Assembly (NCBI RefSeq): GCF_003171515.1
Contig: NC_089393.1
Location: 1,984,001-2,048,000, forward strand
DNA from: Pyrenophora tritici-repentis
Lineage: Eukaryota > Ascomycota > Dothideomycetes > Pleosporales > Pleosporaceae
Direction: 5' to 3'
Length of the DNA: 64,000 nt
Below are positions 1-10,337 of the stretch, one piece after another (positions within the stretch are counted from its first letter, which is position 1; every line of letters begins with the position of its first letter). A program made the translations under genes and the position numbers. The notes under the pieces were generated by a model that had not been told where the DNA came from, did not search any database, and saw only the letters and a list, made by a program, of their open reading frames with translations.

Positions 1-25
1 TAACACGCGTAAGCAGCTTGTACAT

Positions 26-1331
26 TTATTGGCTGTATAGACGTGACTCACAGGGCGACGGAATGTCCGCAACAGGAACATCTGGAAATAGTACCAAGTA
101 CACTTCCCTCCATTTGTCCTCCTCCAACCTCGAGCCAGTCGCACGTTTCCTCAGCGTCCTCATCGTCTCTCTATCAATTCCTTCGATGTTTTGTGGCGGA
201 GATACTTCGCATTCCCTCGAACGCACATGGATTAATTGTTCCTTATCCGATTCGAATGTCGCATAGCAAATTGGACAAACAATTGGTTGCGAATGCGATC
301 GGTACAGATGCTCTTTCATCCTATGTACGGTAGCCCAGCCAGGTCCGGGACATGTACGTCTGCTCCGATAGCGGTCTGGATCGTGTTTGTAGTATGGACA
401 CGCAAACCGTGCACCGGTTTCAGATCCATCGATAGTAACCCCAGATCCACGGCGGCGTTTGTTTGGCCCATCTTCATCTTCGTCTTCGGGCGGCGGAGTT
501 CCTTGCTGACGGAAATTGCGTTTGGATCCGGTGGAAACTGACGTTTTGCGACTGCTTTGCCCTGACGTTGATGCAGCTCCAGCCCGGCTGTGTGCGCTGC
601 TGCTGCTGCTCCCGGCGCACTGATTGTAAGCCGCCTGTCGCAGACTGACTTCAATCTTTCTCATAATCAAATCGATAATCTTAAAGGTGGACATTGGGTG
701 TTGAGCAGATGGAAGCTCCTTTTCATGCCCCTCATCGTCGCTGATATCTGTGCTTGTGTACATATCGCAGCTGCTTGTGGACGAAAGTGAAGTGATGGAT
801 AGCACACGTTGATCCGGCCGGCGAGACGGGAAGTTATCATCTATCCATTTCTCTATATCTTCCTCTTGGGATGGTGTCTGGTTTTCTAGGTTTTCCCCGT
901 GTGGAGAACTGAGAACTGTCTCCAATACAACAGTGACGTCCGGCTCAGACTGTGGAGTGGTCCGACTCGTAAGAGCTTCGGCAGGGTTACGGGTGATAAT
1001 TTGGCGATCGGGTAACCATGATCTATAGAAGCTGTTGTATCTTTTGCAGGAGGTGCTATTATTGTTGACGAGAATGCTCGGCACGCATGAAAGGGGCGTG
1101 GCAAGATTGTCTGTTGTAATGTCAGCGACCTGAGCGCTGGGTGCACCCAGTGGAAGGCATGCCCTGTTCCAACCAATTCATTTCCAAGGGCGAGAGAGAA
1201 TCAAGGTCGCTGTTATACCCAGAATCACGGGTCCTTGATGATGACAACGAATCTCTTCTGCATGGCTGATTGTTCATGCTCAGCTTCGGAAGGCTGGTTT
1301 GCGCATATGTGATTGACGTTAGGGCCTCCAT
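26..1331 (-). CDS. C2H2-type zinc finger protein (fungal family), two exons
   Basis: The 3' exon runs from about 1100 down to the TAA at 28..26. It encodes an acidic, Ser-rich region, a basic K-R-R-R stretch and a Cys/His module: F-A-C-P-Y-Y, then C-P-G-P-G-W, then H-R-M-K-E-H-L-Y-R-S-H, followed by C-P-I-C and a final C-E. This layout is typical of a fungal C2H2 family whose C-terminus ends with an R-K-R and a K-W-R-x-x-Y segment. The exon has no ATG: its longest open stretch begins with GTG at 1084. A separate open frame with a good ATG at 1331 (M-E-A-L-T, containing R-D-S-G-Y-N-S-D) ends at 1122 and is the likely 5' exon. The joining intron lies between about 1155 and 1030 and I could not fix it. 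A candidate is donor GTGCAC near 1150 with an acceptor 90-107 bp downstream. Probably nuclear and nucleic-acid binding; the target is unknown. Confidence 0.7.
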
Positions 1332-1989
1332 TGCGCAAGGTGGTAGCAGGTAGAACTGTTATCGCAATTGCTCGAACTTGCAATTTGAATAACAAGGTGC
1401 AGAGCAGAGGGGAAGAGGCGACATCGTTGTTAAGTGGCATTAAAAGGCTGATGCCTAAGAGGCCGTCATGAGCATTGCAACCCAATTGCGCGAATGCGCA
1501 AATTTGGGATCGAGTAGCAGCTGAAGCTTCCCGTGATATGTCATCAGCCGTGTACCAGGCACATGGCACGGATTTCCCAATCGCCTCTGTACGTCCCGCG
1601 CCGGGGTGGCTGAGTAGTATTGGAGAGTGAGTTGTCGTTGCACACCGGTGGCATACAAGGGGGCATCGACCAATGAACCACGTGGAGGATGAACGCTAGT
1701 AACGAATCGGAATGTGGGGCTAGATTCACCTTATTCATCTATCAAATGTAAAAACTCGCTTTCTCAAGGTCAGCTGCACAGCCGAGGTAGTCCGCCAAAT
1801 ATCCTATCCAGCTACATACTATACATAGATCATCCCACTGCAGATCTGGTGGATATCTGCAGTGCCCTACTTTGCCTTGTTCATGGCAAAATATACACGC
1901 TTAGAAACCTTCCGCTAGTAAGTGATGACCGAAAAGCCTGGAGCCTGGAACAGCCCAACGATCTTGTGTCATCATCTTTACCCTACCCA
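1332..1989. other. Intergenic, no gene seen
   Basis: About 660 bp between two minus-strand genes. It should hold the promoter of the zinc-finger gene and the 3' end of the ankyrin-like gene. Short open frames are present, but none has recognisable protein character. Confidence 0.4.
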
Positions 1990-3272
1990 TCAAGGCCTTG
2001 TCCTTCTCGACTTCCTCCACCACTTGTGTAATATGTTGCACGTACCTAAGATGCGCCACATCCGCACGCATGCTGTGTACATGCTCTGTACTCTCATACT
2101 ACGGAACTTTTCCCGAGAGTCGTTGTAATATGCCAGGACGTCGAGTTCGCATTTGAGAAGCACGCCGAGTGTTACAGCTGCTCCATAGTCAAGCAGCAGT
2201 TCCATGAGTTCCCAGCAAGGATAGTGTATTGCTGTCTCGAAACAAGCCTGAACATCTTGAGGACGCCAGATTTGATTTGCCACAAGTTGCTGAACAAGCT
2301 GGATCTGGTTGAACTTACAGATGTTGACCAACACCTTTTTGCTGTTATGCCAACCCTTGTAATGAGTCTCGTGACATACGAAGCGTATCATGTTTAAGCC
2401 ATAACAGCCAGAGTGTTCTGAGAGAATCTTGTCAGCACCCAGATCAAAAGAAAACCGGCTCCACTTCTTGCCGAAATTGTAAGGGCGCGTAAGGTTTCGG
2501 TCTGACCAAATTTAACTGCAATACACACCGCTGTGTCCAATCGCTTGAGTAAAAAGAAACGAGAGCAGTAATGCTCATCGTAATCTGTGTCCACCATCTC
2601 GAGCAGCCGAGATAGCATATATTCCAGACATTCCACAGACCCCATGGCTACTGCCGAAGAAACTGGATCCATATTCACGTATCTAATGGCCTCCTCTTCA
2701 TGCGGCTGCATATATGTGGTGGATTCCATGCGGCAGGCTGATTTCGCTGGATACAATGCATCAACGTAATACTTCAGCGCAGGTAGACTTCCAACTGCGG
2801 CTGCTGTGGCCACTACAGCAAATGGTCCGGACGGTAGATGCATGTCTCCCTTGAAGCTATTCCACTGATCAAGGTAAGCACTGAGCTGATGCTTATATCG
2901 CAATCTAGTACCTTCCATGTCGCTAAGAACTTCGACTCGTAGCACTTCAGAGACCATGTTTTCGACGAAAATCGACGTCAAGTAGCCTTCTGTGTAACGC
3001 ATGTGGCTAAGCACGTATCGCTGATGGTACTGTTGAAGGATGTCATGGAGTTGATCGTTCCTCATGTACTTCTTACGCCAAGGTGACTTGAGCTCATGGT
3101 GGACATGATGAGGCAGTAGATTGATGATCTCATACTCGACTAGGTCTCGAATTTGGTGACAAACTTCGCGCATGTACCATGTGTTGACTGTGCCGGCTAC
3201 TTTAAAGACATCTCCGACAGTTTTCTGTAGTTGTTCTGTCGGCAGATCGAGTAACTAGGTCCGAGGTGTCAT
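1990..3272 (-). CDS. Ankyrin-like repeat protein of a fungal L-P-T-E family; 5' end possibly broken
   Basis: Two open frames join cleanly through a 47-bp intron at 2464..2418. The donor is weak (GTGGAG), with a CTGAC branch-like motif and a CTCAG acceptor. The intron removes the TAA that otherwise ends the first frame, so the product continues through K-H-S-G into the second frame and stops at 1990. The protein has degenerate ankyrin-like units (A-V-A-M-G-S-V-E-C-L-E-Y-M-L, A-V-K-F-G-Q-T-E-T-L, A-I-H-Y-P-C-W-E-L-M-E-L-L-L-D-Y-G-A-A). The first ATG of the long exon is at 3173. Family-like sequence (L-L-D-L-P-T-E-Q-L-Q, then F-K-V-A-G-T) continues upstream in the same frame to a TAG at 3257..3255, beyond which an ATG lies at 3272. 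Either the TAG is a nonsense mutation six codons after that ATG, or an upstream exon is missing from my model. Function unknown. Confidence 0.55.
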
Positions 3273-4029
3273 ACTAGTCGATAACGAGTAAGGGAGAGGT
3301 AGTTGAAGAAGGTCCAGAACCTCGTTTGGTGTGATATGGTTGATGGAGGAAGAAAACGTAGTGATAGAGGAGGGGGCAGGACCAGGTAAACAAAGGCGCA
3401 CCTGCATTGTCAATTCACCGCACGAGCCGCTAGTCCCCATTCAAATGAAGCTGCAACAAGTGAATAGATTGGAAAGAATTTGGGTGAAACTACCGGCGAA
3501 CAATTCCTCTCACTCGATGCTGGAACCCAGTGAGTGTACGTGAATAGTGAATCATCGCTTAAGAGGATGTCAGCTCCTCAAGCTTCAACATTCAAATCGC
3601 TACAACAGCGGGTGAGGGGAAGAAGAAACAAGGAAAGGAAACAACCTCATAACCGATAATCAAGTGCCTCGTGTATTTTCCCAAGCAGGCTTGTCCGTAG
3701 ACGAAAGCTGCATACTCCAGACACCATACAAACATACATGACGATTTGAGATCGAAAGAAGAAGACTGGGAAAATGGGTTCTTAGCTGAGAAAGGTATCC
3801 TCGAGGCAATACCAGAATTCCCTTTTCATCCCAATACAGCCATCGTAAAATGGCGCAGACTTCAAAGATGGTTGCCCTCTCATGTCCAAACGCCCAATTG
3901 CCGGCTACCCAATTTCCCCATGTCGCATGGCCCGATACCAGTGTGCCTTACACAGACCTAAACACCACTAAGTACTCCATCCCCTCCAAAAATTAATACG
4001 CACTCGGCCCAAGAGAAAAACAGGAATGC
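3273..4029. other. Intergenic, no gene seen
   Basis: About 760 bp between two minus-strand genes. It should contain the 3' UTR of the ING gene and the promoter of the ankyrin-like gene. No convincing coding sequence was found. Confidence 0.4.
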
Positions 4030-6634
4030 CTACCTGTTACCCCGGCGCCCTGGCAGCGGGGGCGGTACCAACGGGTTGCCATAGGCATCTGTGCCGAGCG
4101 CTGCCCGACAGTCGGGGCAGTACCATTTGGCTCGGCGGGACGGGATATCTTCCTCGGTCATATTCATGCAAGGAAGATGAAACCATTCCTTGTCGCACTG
4201 TGAACCGTCAGTAGGAGTGTCGCCGTGGGAGAGGCGGCAGACTCACGTGATTGTCGCACGATATCATCGGCCCATAACTGACATCATCGCAGATGCAGTA
4301 TTTGGGCTCGTTGGGGTCAATATCGTCTGCCACTTCTTCCACCTCCTCTGCCCTCTTTTTCTTCTTGTTTTTGCTGCCTTGGGCGCGCTTGACGTTGGTG
4401 ACAGTTTTCTGGCCATCCTCGGCTGCAGTCACCTCGCCCTTCGGCGGCGGCTTTCTACGTGAGCTTGACCGAGTGGGCGCTGGTTGCGGGGGTACTGTGA
4501 GCGCAGATATAGGTTGGCTAAAGACACTATGACGACGAGTTTCGCGGATACTCCTACCTTGTTCGTTTGGCTTGGGCTCCTCGCTTTGCGCTTTGGGTGT
4601 TGGCAAATGGCTGCGTGGCAAATGGCTGCGTGTGGCGTGAAGATGTGGTTGAGGTTGCGCAGGTGTCTCGGGAGCAGGTTCAGGAATAGGTGTAGGTGTC
4701 TTTGAGGACTTGGCAGGCTGCATGGGAGCCACAGGTGGACTAGGGGCCTTAGGCACGATGGACTCACGGCGCGGCCTAGTCGCAGCTGCTGTCGTGACAA
4801 CTGGAGCTGATACTGGTGCGGATACCGGAGACGGCGGCGCTTCTGGCACAACAGGCGAGTTCTCGGGCAACTCTGGTGACGTCGTAATTGGCGTAAGCTC
4901 GGGGCTCAATTCAGGACTGCGCTCAGGACTTGGCTCCTTGGGTGTGGCCTTGCTGGCTTTTGGAGTACTCGGACCAGCTGGTGCAAGCGGCACTTGCACA
5001 GTAGTTTCGTTTGTGGCTGGCTTTGCAGTCTCGGGAAGCGGGACGGGCGTGTTTACCACGGGAGATAATGCAGCAGACGCTGGGGGATCTCGTGGGGTTG
5101 AGACAGCAGAGGTGGGAGTCGGTATGGGAGAGGAGACTGCGTTCAATGCTAGAGCAATAGGGTTCGGCCGTGCTCGCTTGGGTTCTGGTGGCCTTGTTGC
5201 ACTGTCCTGTGTCGCAACCGATGCCTCTCTCATACCGTCGGCGGCACCGTCCAGGTTGGGCGGCGGAGAAGTGTCGCGTTTCCGTTTCTGAGAAGGTCTA
5301 GCAGTCGGTCTCTTCTTTTGGCTGGGAGGAGAAGCGACAGTAGAGTTGAAGCTTAGTCCCTGGAGACCTTTGGCAGCCTCCTTGATCTTTTCAGAAGCAC
5401 CTATGAGTTCCTGGGCATCCTGCATAGCCTTCTGGCGTTGCGACGTGCGATCGAGCTTCCGTCCCTCCTTGGCTGCGATGGGCTTGACGCGAATGCTGAA
5501 GGTGCCAGACTCCTCCTTTGTGTCTTCCTCAATCGACTCGCTAGGTGCAGGAGGGGGAGGCGGCGGTGGCGGCGGTGGGTTGGCTGCCTGTGGGCCATGT
5601 GGCGCCAACTGTCCCAAGCCAGAGGCTGTCATGATTTGCTGTAGCGTCTCTGGCTCCTCGTCGAGGAAGGGTTCGCCCGTGGCCTCGCATCGGGCCTTTT
5701 CCCTCTCATAGTCAGCCTCTGTACGATGCTTCTTCTCAAGCTCGCGGATCATCATGGTCTGGCTGGGAGTCCACACGGCGTTCTTCTTCATCTGCTTCCG
5801 CAGCACGGCCATTTCGTACTCGGTCAACTTCTTCCATGGTGCCCACTTGCTGCCCGGTCTGGCATCGGCTGGTGGCGGGGCCAGTTGGGCGAGGGCATTG
5901 CTCGTGGATATTCCTGCTATGGAACTGTGGACGTTTGTACCCAGCACGCCAGCAGCGCGTGATCGGCCGCCGGCTGGTCGTGAATGTCTGTCTCTGTCCT
6001 TGCGCTTTCTAGGCGAAGCAACGTGGATGGCCGAGGCAGCGTCTGAGTCACCAGAGGAATCCGACTCATAGACCCGTCCACGCGCCCGTGAGTGAGAGGC
6101 ATTCGTCTTCCGGTGTCGATCTCGCGGGCGCGAGGCACTGGTGCCAAAGTTGAGTCGGAGGTGTGGCGGGCGTTCGTAATTGCGGTTCAAGGCTCGATGT
6201 GCGTTGGGGGAGACGGGCGGGGGCGTGGGATCTCGCGATGGCGGCTGGGGCTGGGCTTGCAGCTTCCTCTTGATGACGGTCGAGCGCTGGCTATGGCGCC
6301 ACGCGACCTCGTAGAGTCGCGAGGCTTCAGTGTAGGAAAATTCTCTCTTGTTTCCGGCATTCCGCAGGTGCTGGGCGATTTGCTTGCGCAGTGCCACCGG
6401 ATCGGGGCGCTCATGCTCTGGCAGCGTGGGCAGCTTGCCGTACAGGGCCGTCAGCTCGTGCACCTTTTGCACATGTTCTTTGTAGCTGAAGTCGAGGTCG
6501 CGAATCAGCGTCAGCGAGCGCGACAGGTCCGAGGGGAAGAATTCAGTATAGTCGAGAAAGTCATTGACCGTCGTCTGGGCGTCTGGATTGGGGGCGGGTT
6601 GGGCCATCTCAGGCGCATCGTCGGCTTCAGACAT
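4030..6634 (-). CDS. ING-family PHD finger chromatin protein
   Basis: The model has a start ATG at 6634 (M-S-E-A-D-D), exon 1 to 4247, an intron 4246..4198 (GTGAGT...CAG, 49 bp), and exon 2 ending in TAG at 4032..4030, giving about 851 aa. Residues about 20-110 form an ING N-terminal helical domain (F-L-D-Y-T-E-F-F-P-S-D-L, then H-E-L-T-A-L-Y-G). The middle is long, disordered and rich in Pro, Ala and Ser, with basic patches and a poly-Pro run. The C-terminus is a C4HC3 PHD finger split by the intron: Y-C-I-C-D-D and M-I-S-C-D-N-H in exon 1, then C-D-K-E-W-F-H-L-P-C and W-Y-C-P-D-C-R in exon 2. ING proteins use the PHD finger to read methylated H3K4 within histone acetyltransferase or deacetylase complexes. 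The frame stays open to an ATG at 6898, but the added residues do not look conserved, so 6634 is preferred. Which yeast paralogue (Pho23, Yng1, Yng2) it matches is undecided. Confidence 0.87.
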
Positions 6635-7452
6635 GGCGCATCGCGGGGAGGCAGAGTAGATGGAGGCTTGGGAGGCACGCGTCAGACTCTCCAGCCACGC
6701 GTCAACCAGGTGATTGAGGAGACTCAGCGCGAAAGTGAGGATGCTAGTCGCAATATGCGCGGGCGACGATGGGCTGCTGGTGAGAGCTTGTCGCAACGTT
6801 GGATGCAGTGAATACGTCGCTAGCCGCTTTGGTCGTTGCCGGTGATCTCCAGGGCTGACAGGAACGCGGCGACAGGCCATGCCCACCAAGGGTAGCATGT
6901 CTCCACTCCAACTTCACCCGCACCACCAGCCACACTAGCCGCAGTCGGGAACAGTTTGGACCTTTGTTTGGTAGACGACCATTTGCCTTGTGCCATTGCG
7001 CGTCTAACTTTTTGCTTGACAGGATATGGGACGAGGCACAGCATGGCTTGATAAAGTATAGTCAATCGTACATATCTTCTAGAATGGAAGCTGACCTTGC
7101 CGTAGTACCTCAGCTACATTGCAGTGATAGATCCAGTCACATTGGAACGCATCGTTTGAGGTAAGCTATCATCTTTCCTGCTATCTTGAAAACAGCCGTC
7201 TCATGTTCCACACATGCATCGTGTGCAAAGCTGCAGTGAAATCACGTGTGACCGTGTTTTCTCCACCTGCCGCATGTAAGGCGCCATGTCGTCTCTCACC
7301 TTCCTTCTGGTTCAAATAATGACGCTCTCTCTCACCGTCCATCGTGGTTCGTTTGCTCTTGCCCCATCCGTTTGCCTAGGCGCAAGCCCCGCTACACATC
7401 CATCTCCCCACGCCTGCTCGCAAACAATCTCCAACCACTCAACTTCCTCATC
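6635..7452. promoter_or_regulatory. Shared divergent promoter region (ING gene / Gfd2-like gene)
   Basis: The two genes diverge from this 818-bp gap, so it must contain both promoters. No other gene is visible. Pyrimidine-rich stretches precede the ATG at 7453, as is usual for fungal leaders. No specific factor site is claimed. Confidence 0.5.
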
Positions 7453-9647
7453 ATGGCTTCCTCGGCTCGTTTAAACCGCCTGAGAAGGCTCATAGAGCCA
7501 GACCTTAATGTTCTGCCTGACCGCCCAGCTTCCTCAGACCCCGTCCCTGACTCTGACGATGACGGCCGTGTGCTTCTTGAGCCTACGGCCTCACATGCGC
7601 CGGAAAGCAAACCGACTGCACCCAGTAAGGCTGACATGACTACCAAGGCACCTGCTGCAAACACAGACCGCCGTTTCATTTGGGTAAAGGACGCAGAGAG
7701 CTCCTTCAACCCAAACCTGGATTCAATGCGACTGACGACCGCTCCCTCTCCTCCTTCTGGCGCTACCAAGCTTCCTGCGATTGATCTCCAATGTGGTGAC
7801 CTTGCTTCTGCTCGCAATCACTACACACCAATCCAGGCATTGGCCAAGTATCCCTACAAATACTGTAACAAGATTCATATGCAAGATATTGCCTCTGCTT
7901 TCTTCGACCAAGGAAAATTTTGGGAACGAGAGTGGGATCTGTAAGTCTCTCTCGCCTTACACAGCTGGTCTCTTCAACTCATATTTGCCAGATACTACGT
8001 GTGGGACCTTGAAGCCACCAAGCCCCTCATTCTCGTGCGCGAGACTCAAGTACAGGCTCTACTCGCGGAAATCAACAAGCACCTCAAGCTCGGTCTTTCG
8101 ATCACTGATCAACAGCGAGAGGAAGGTTTGGTGTTACGCTACCCTGACCATCCACGCTGCTTACCTCGATACCTCGGACGAGCATACTCACGAGAAGACG
8201 TCGACACCATGGCCCGCAACGCCCCCGGTGATAACCATCTTGCTGCGGGAGAAGCCTCCCACCCGCCTCTCAAGGAGGGTACTGTAGAAGAGTTCAGAAA
8301 CATGTTGGAAAAAGCTGCAGAAGCGCAAAAGGCAAAGTCAAAGGCGCACAAGGCAAAGAAGCAGCAAGATCGCTTGGTCAAGAACAAGACGATGGTGGAC
8401 CAGTTCAAGCGCGCGCAGAGGTATCTCGGTCTCCGCGCAACCCTCCAGGACGGCGTCATGCATGACTTGGCTCCGGCCGTCGATCCTCTCATGCCAACTC
8501 CATTTGCCTTTGACCAATCGGTCGTCTTTGTCTGCATCGATGTCGAGTCTTTTGAGAGAGATCACAACAAGATAACCGAGGTTGGCGTTGCTACGCTGGA
8601 CACGCAAGACTTGGTCGGCGTTGCGCCTGATGTAGATGGTGAAGCTTGGAGGGACCTGATCCAGGCCCGTCACTTTCGCATCAAAGAATACCGACATCTG
8701 ATCAACCGTGACTTCGTCAATGGATGCCCAGACTCCTTCAGGTTCGGCCAATCGACGGTGATACCCCTCGGAGAAGCGCGCGATCACGTTGCCCGCTGCT
8801 TTCGTCCACCCTTTGGGGCCCAGGATGTAGATGCAGACGAGTCTATGGAGTCCACAGAGCCGCGTAGGATCATCTTCCTTGGCCATGACACCATGAGCGA
8901 CATTGATTATCTGAAGAAGCTCCAGTTCGACCCGAGCAAGGAGAACATTGTCGAGCTCATGGATACTGCAACCATGTACCGAGTTTGGCACAGAGATCAA
9001 CAATCTACAGGTGAGTTCATGGGATGACTTTAGTCGTAGTTCACACGCTAATGCAGTAACCTACAGGCCTAGGCAAGATCCTGGCTGACCTTGATATCGC
9101 CGGCTGGAATCTTCACAATGCTGGCAACGATGCTGTATACACAGTGCAAGCCATGCTTGCAGTTTGCGTCCGTGAGGCCGCCATGCGTGGTACTCAATTG
9201 GATGAACTACGAGAGAAGGAACGCGCCACCAGACTCAATTCTGCCCTTGAAGAAGCTGAGCAGAAAGCCCAATGCGATGCCGAGGGTTGGAGCGACCACG
9301 AGGCCGATGGGGACGGCGGCGGGCCGGTGCCGCTTGCTGTTAGTGGGATTCCAAACTCTTCGTCCGCGCAGTCCAGGGCTGTTCCACAGTACGACGGTGC
9401 ATCCGACAGAGGCCCGGAACAGGGTAGAGGTCGCGGCGGAAACTACGGACATGGTCGTAGCCAACGAGGTCTGACAAACAACTCCACAGATGACTACCGT
9501 CGTCGCTCTGAGCAGCGAGCTCGCCGTGGCTCCGCGCAAGCTCGGGGAGAAGGCCGTGGCCGATCTCGTGGACGTAGTTCCGGTCGCGGTCGCGGTCGCG
9601 GCCAGTCAGACTCGTCTCTGGCTGGAGCCGTTCAGGATCACTGGTGA
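7453..9647 (+). CDS. Gfd2/YDR514C-like protein with DEDDh exonuclease fold and RGG tail
   Basis: Three exons: 7453-7940, 7992-9010 and 9067-9647, with introns of 51 and 56 bp (GTAAGT...CAG and GTGAGT...CAG), giving about 695 aa. The ATG at 7453 has a good context (ATCATGG). An upstream in-frame extension to 7372 is less likely. The central domain matches the Gfd2/YDR514C-like C-terminal domain, an RNase H-like fold. C-I-D-V-E (about residue 345) supplies the first D and E, G-H-D (about 459) the next D, and H-N-A-G-N-D (about 518) the H-x4-D pair, so the full DEDDh set looks present. A Lys/Ala-rich helix lies ahead of it. The last 100 residues are Gly/Arg-rich with many R-G and R-G-R-G repeats, typical of RNA-binding tails. 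Yeast Gfd2 was linked to mRNA export (Dbp5). Nuclease activity here is inferred from motifs only. Confidence 0.85.
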
Positions 9648-10337
9648 GCGACTGCTAGAACGGCATTAAGCGTGTACATTCGGTTGTTCTCAATCACACG
9701 GCAGATGTTGATGTCATATATACGCTAGGGCTCACATATTCCGGTGAAGGGTGAAGGAGGTTTAATATATTATGACATGATATGATGTACAGGCTTTGTG
9801 GCTAGCTGGTAAAAAGCTGGTGAACAACAAAGAATATATTGTCTGAGCCCTGGATGTGTGCGAACATGTTCACACTTGTGCCACGTTTCCTATGAGGCTA
9901 TGACCTGACTACTGATTTCAGTGGTACACAAATCGATCTCACCCACATCTACCCCTCGATCTTCACACGTCATGGGCCGCGTGAGCAACACGGTATGCAG
10001 AGACTTGATATCGGTGTGAGACGCGCCTGTCACCATAATTCTGCCCAGACAGCTCGGCTGCAAGCGCCGACCCGATAGCGCTAACTAACGTTACGAGCGG
10101 CCGGGGTTCAACGGGCGATCAACAATTTCTCCACCAGTTCGCTATTTACCAAGCTCGTCCGCCACAACAATGGCGGGACGCTTGTTGACCGCGTTTTCGT
10201 CGCGCAGTTTGCTTGGCTTCTGTAGTTCCTCAGCATTGTGCCTCCAAATTGCGTAGTAGACCTGTCATGACGACTTCCTCGACCTGACGCCGCCTACCGA
10301 GACCCTTACCGACCCTACCGAGAGCCACAGCCTCGCA
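9648..10337. other. Intergenic, no gene seen
   Basis: 690 bp between two plus-strand genes. It holds the 3' flank of the Gfd2-like gene (AT-rich, TATATA-containing near 9716-9790) and the promoter of the transporter. No coding or RNA gene was recognised. Confidence 0.4.

Noticed and set aside
1696..1712. Short match (GAATCGGAATGTGGGG) between about 1.7 kb and 34.7 kb
   Set aside because: Only about 16 bp, with unrelated flanks; likely chance.
6092..6811. Long open frames opposite the ING gene (also near 4710-5291)
   Set aside because: They are antisense shadows of the GC-rich, Pro/Ala/Ser-coding strand. They have no motifs of their own and the ING frame explains the sequence.
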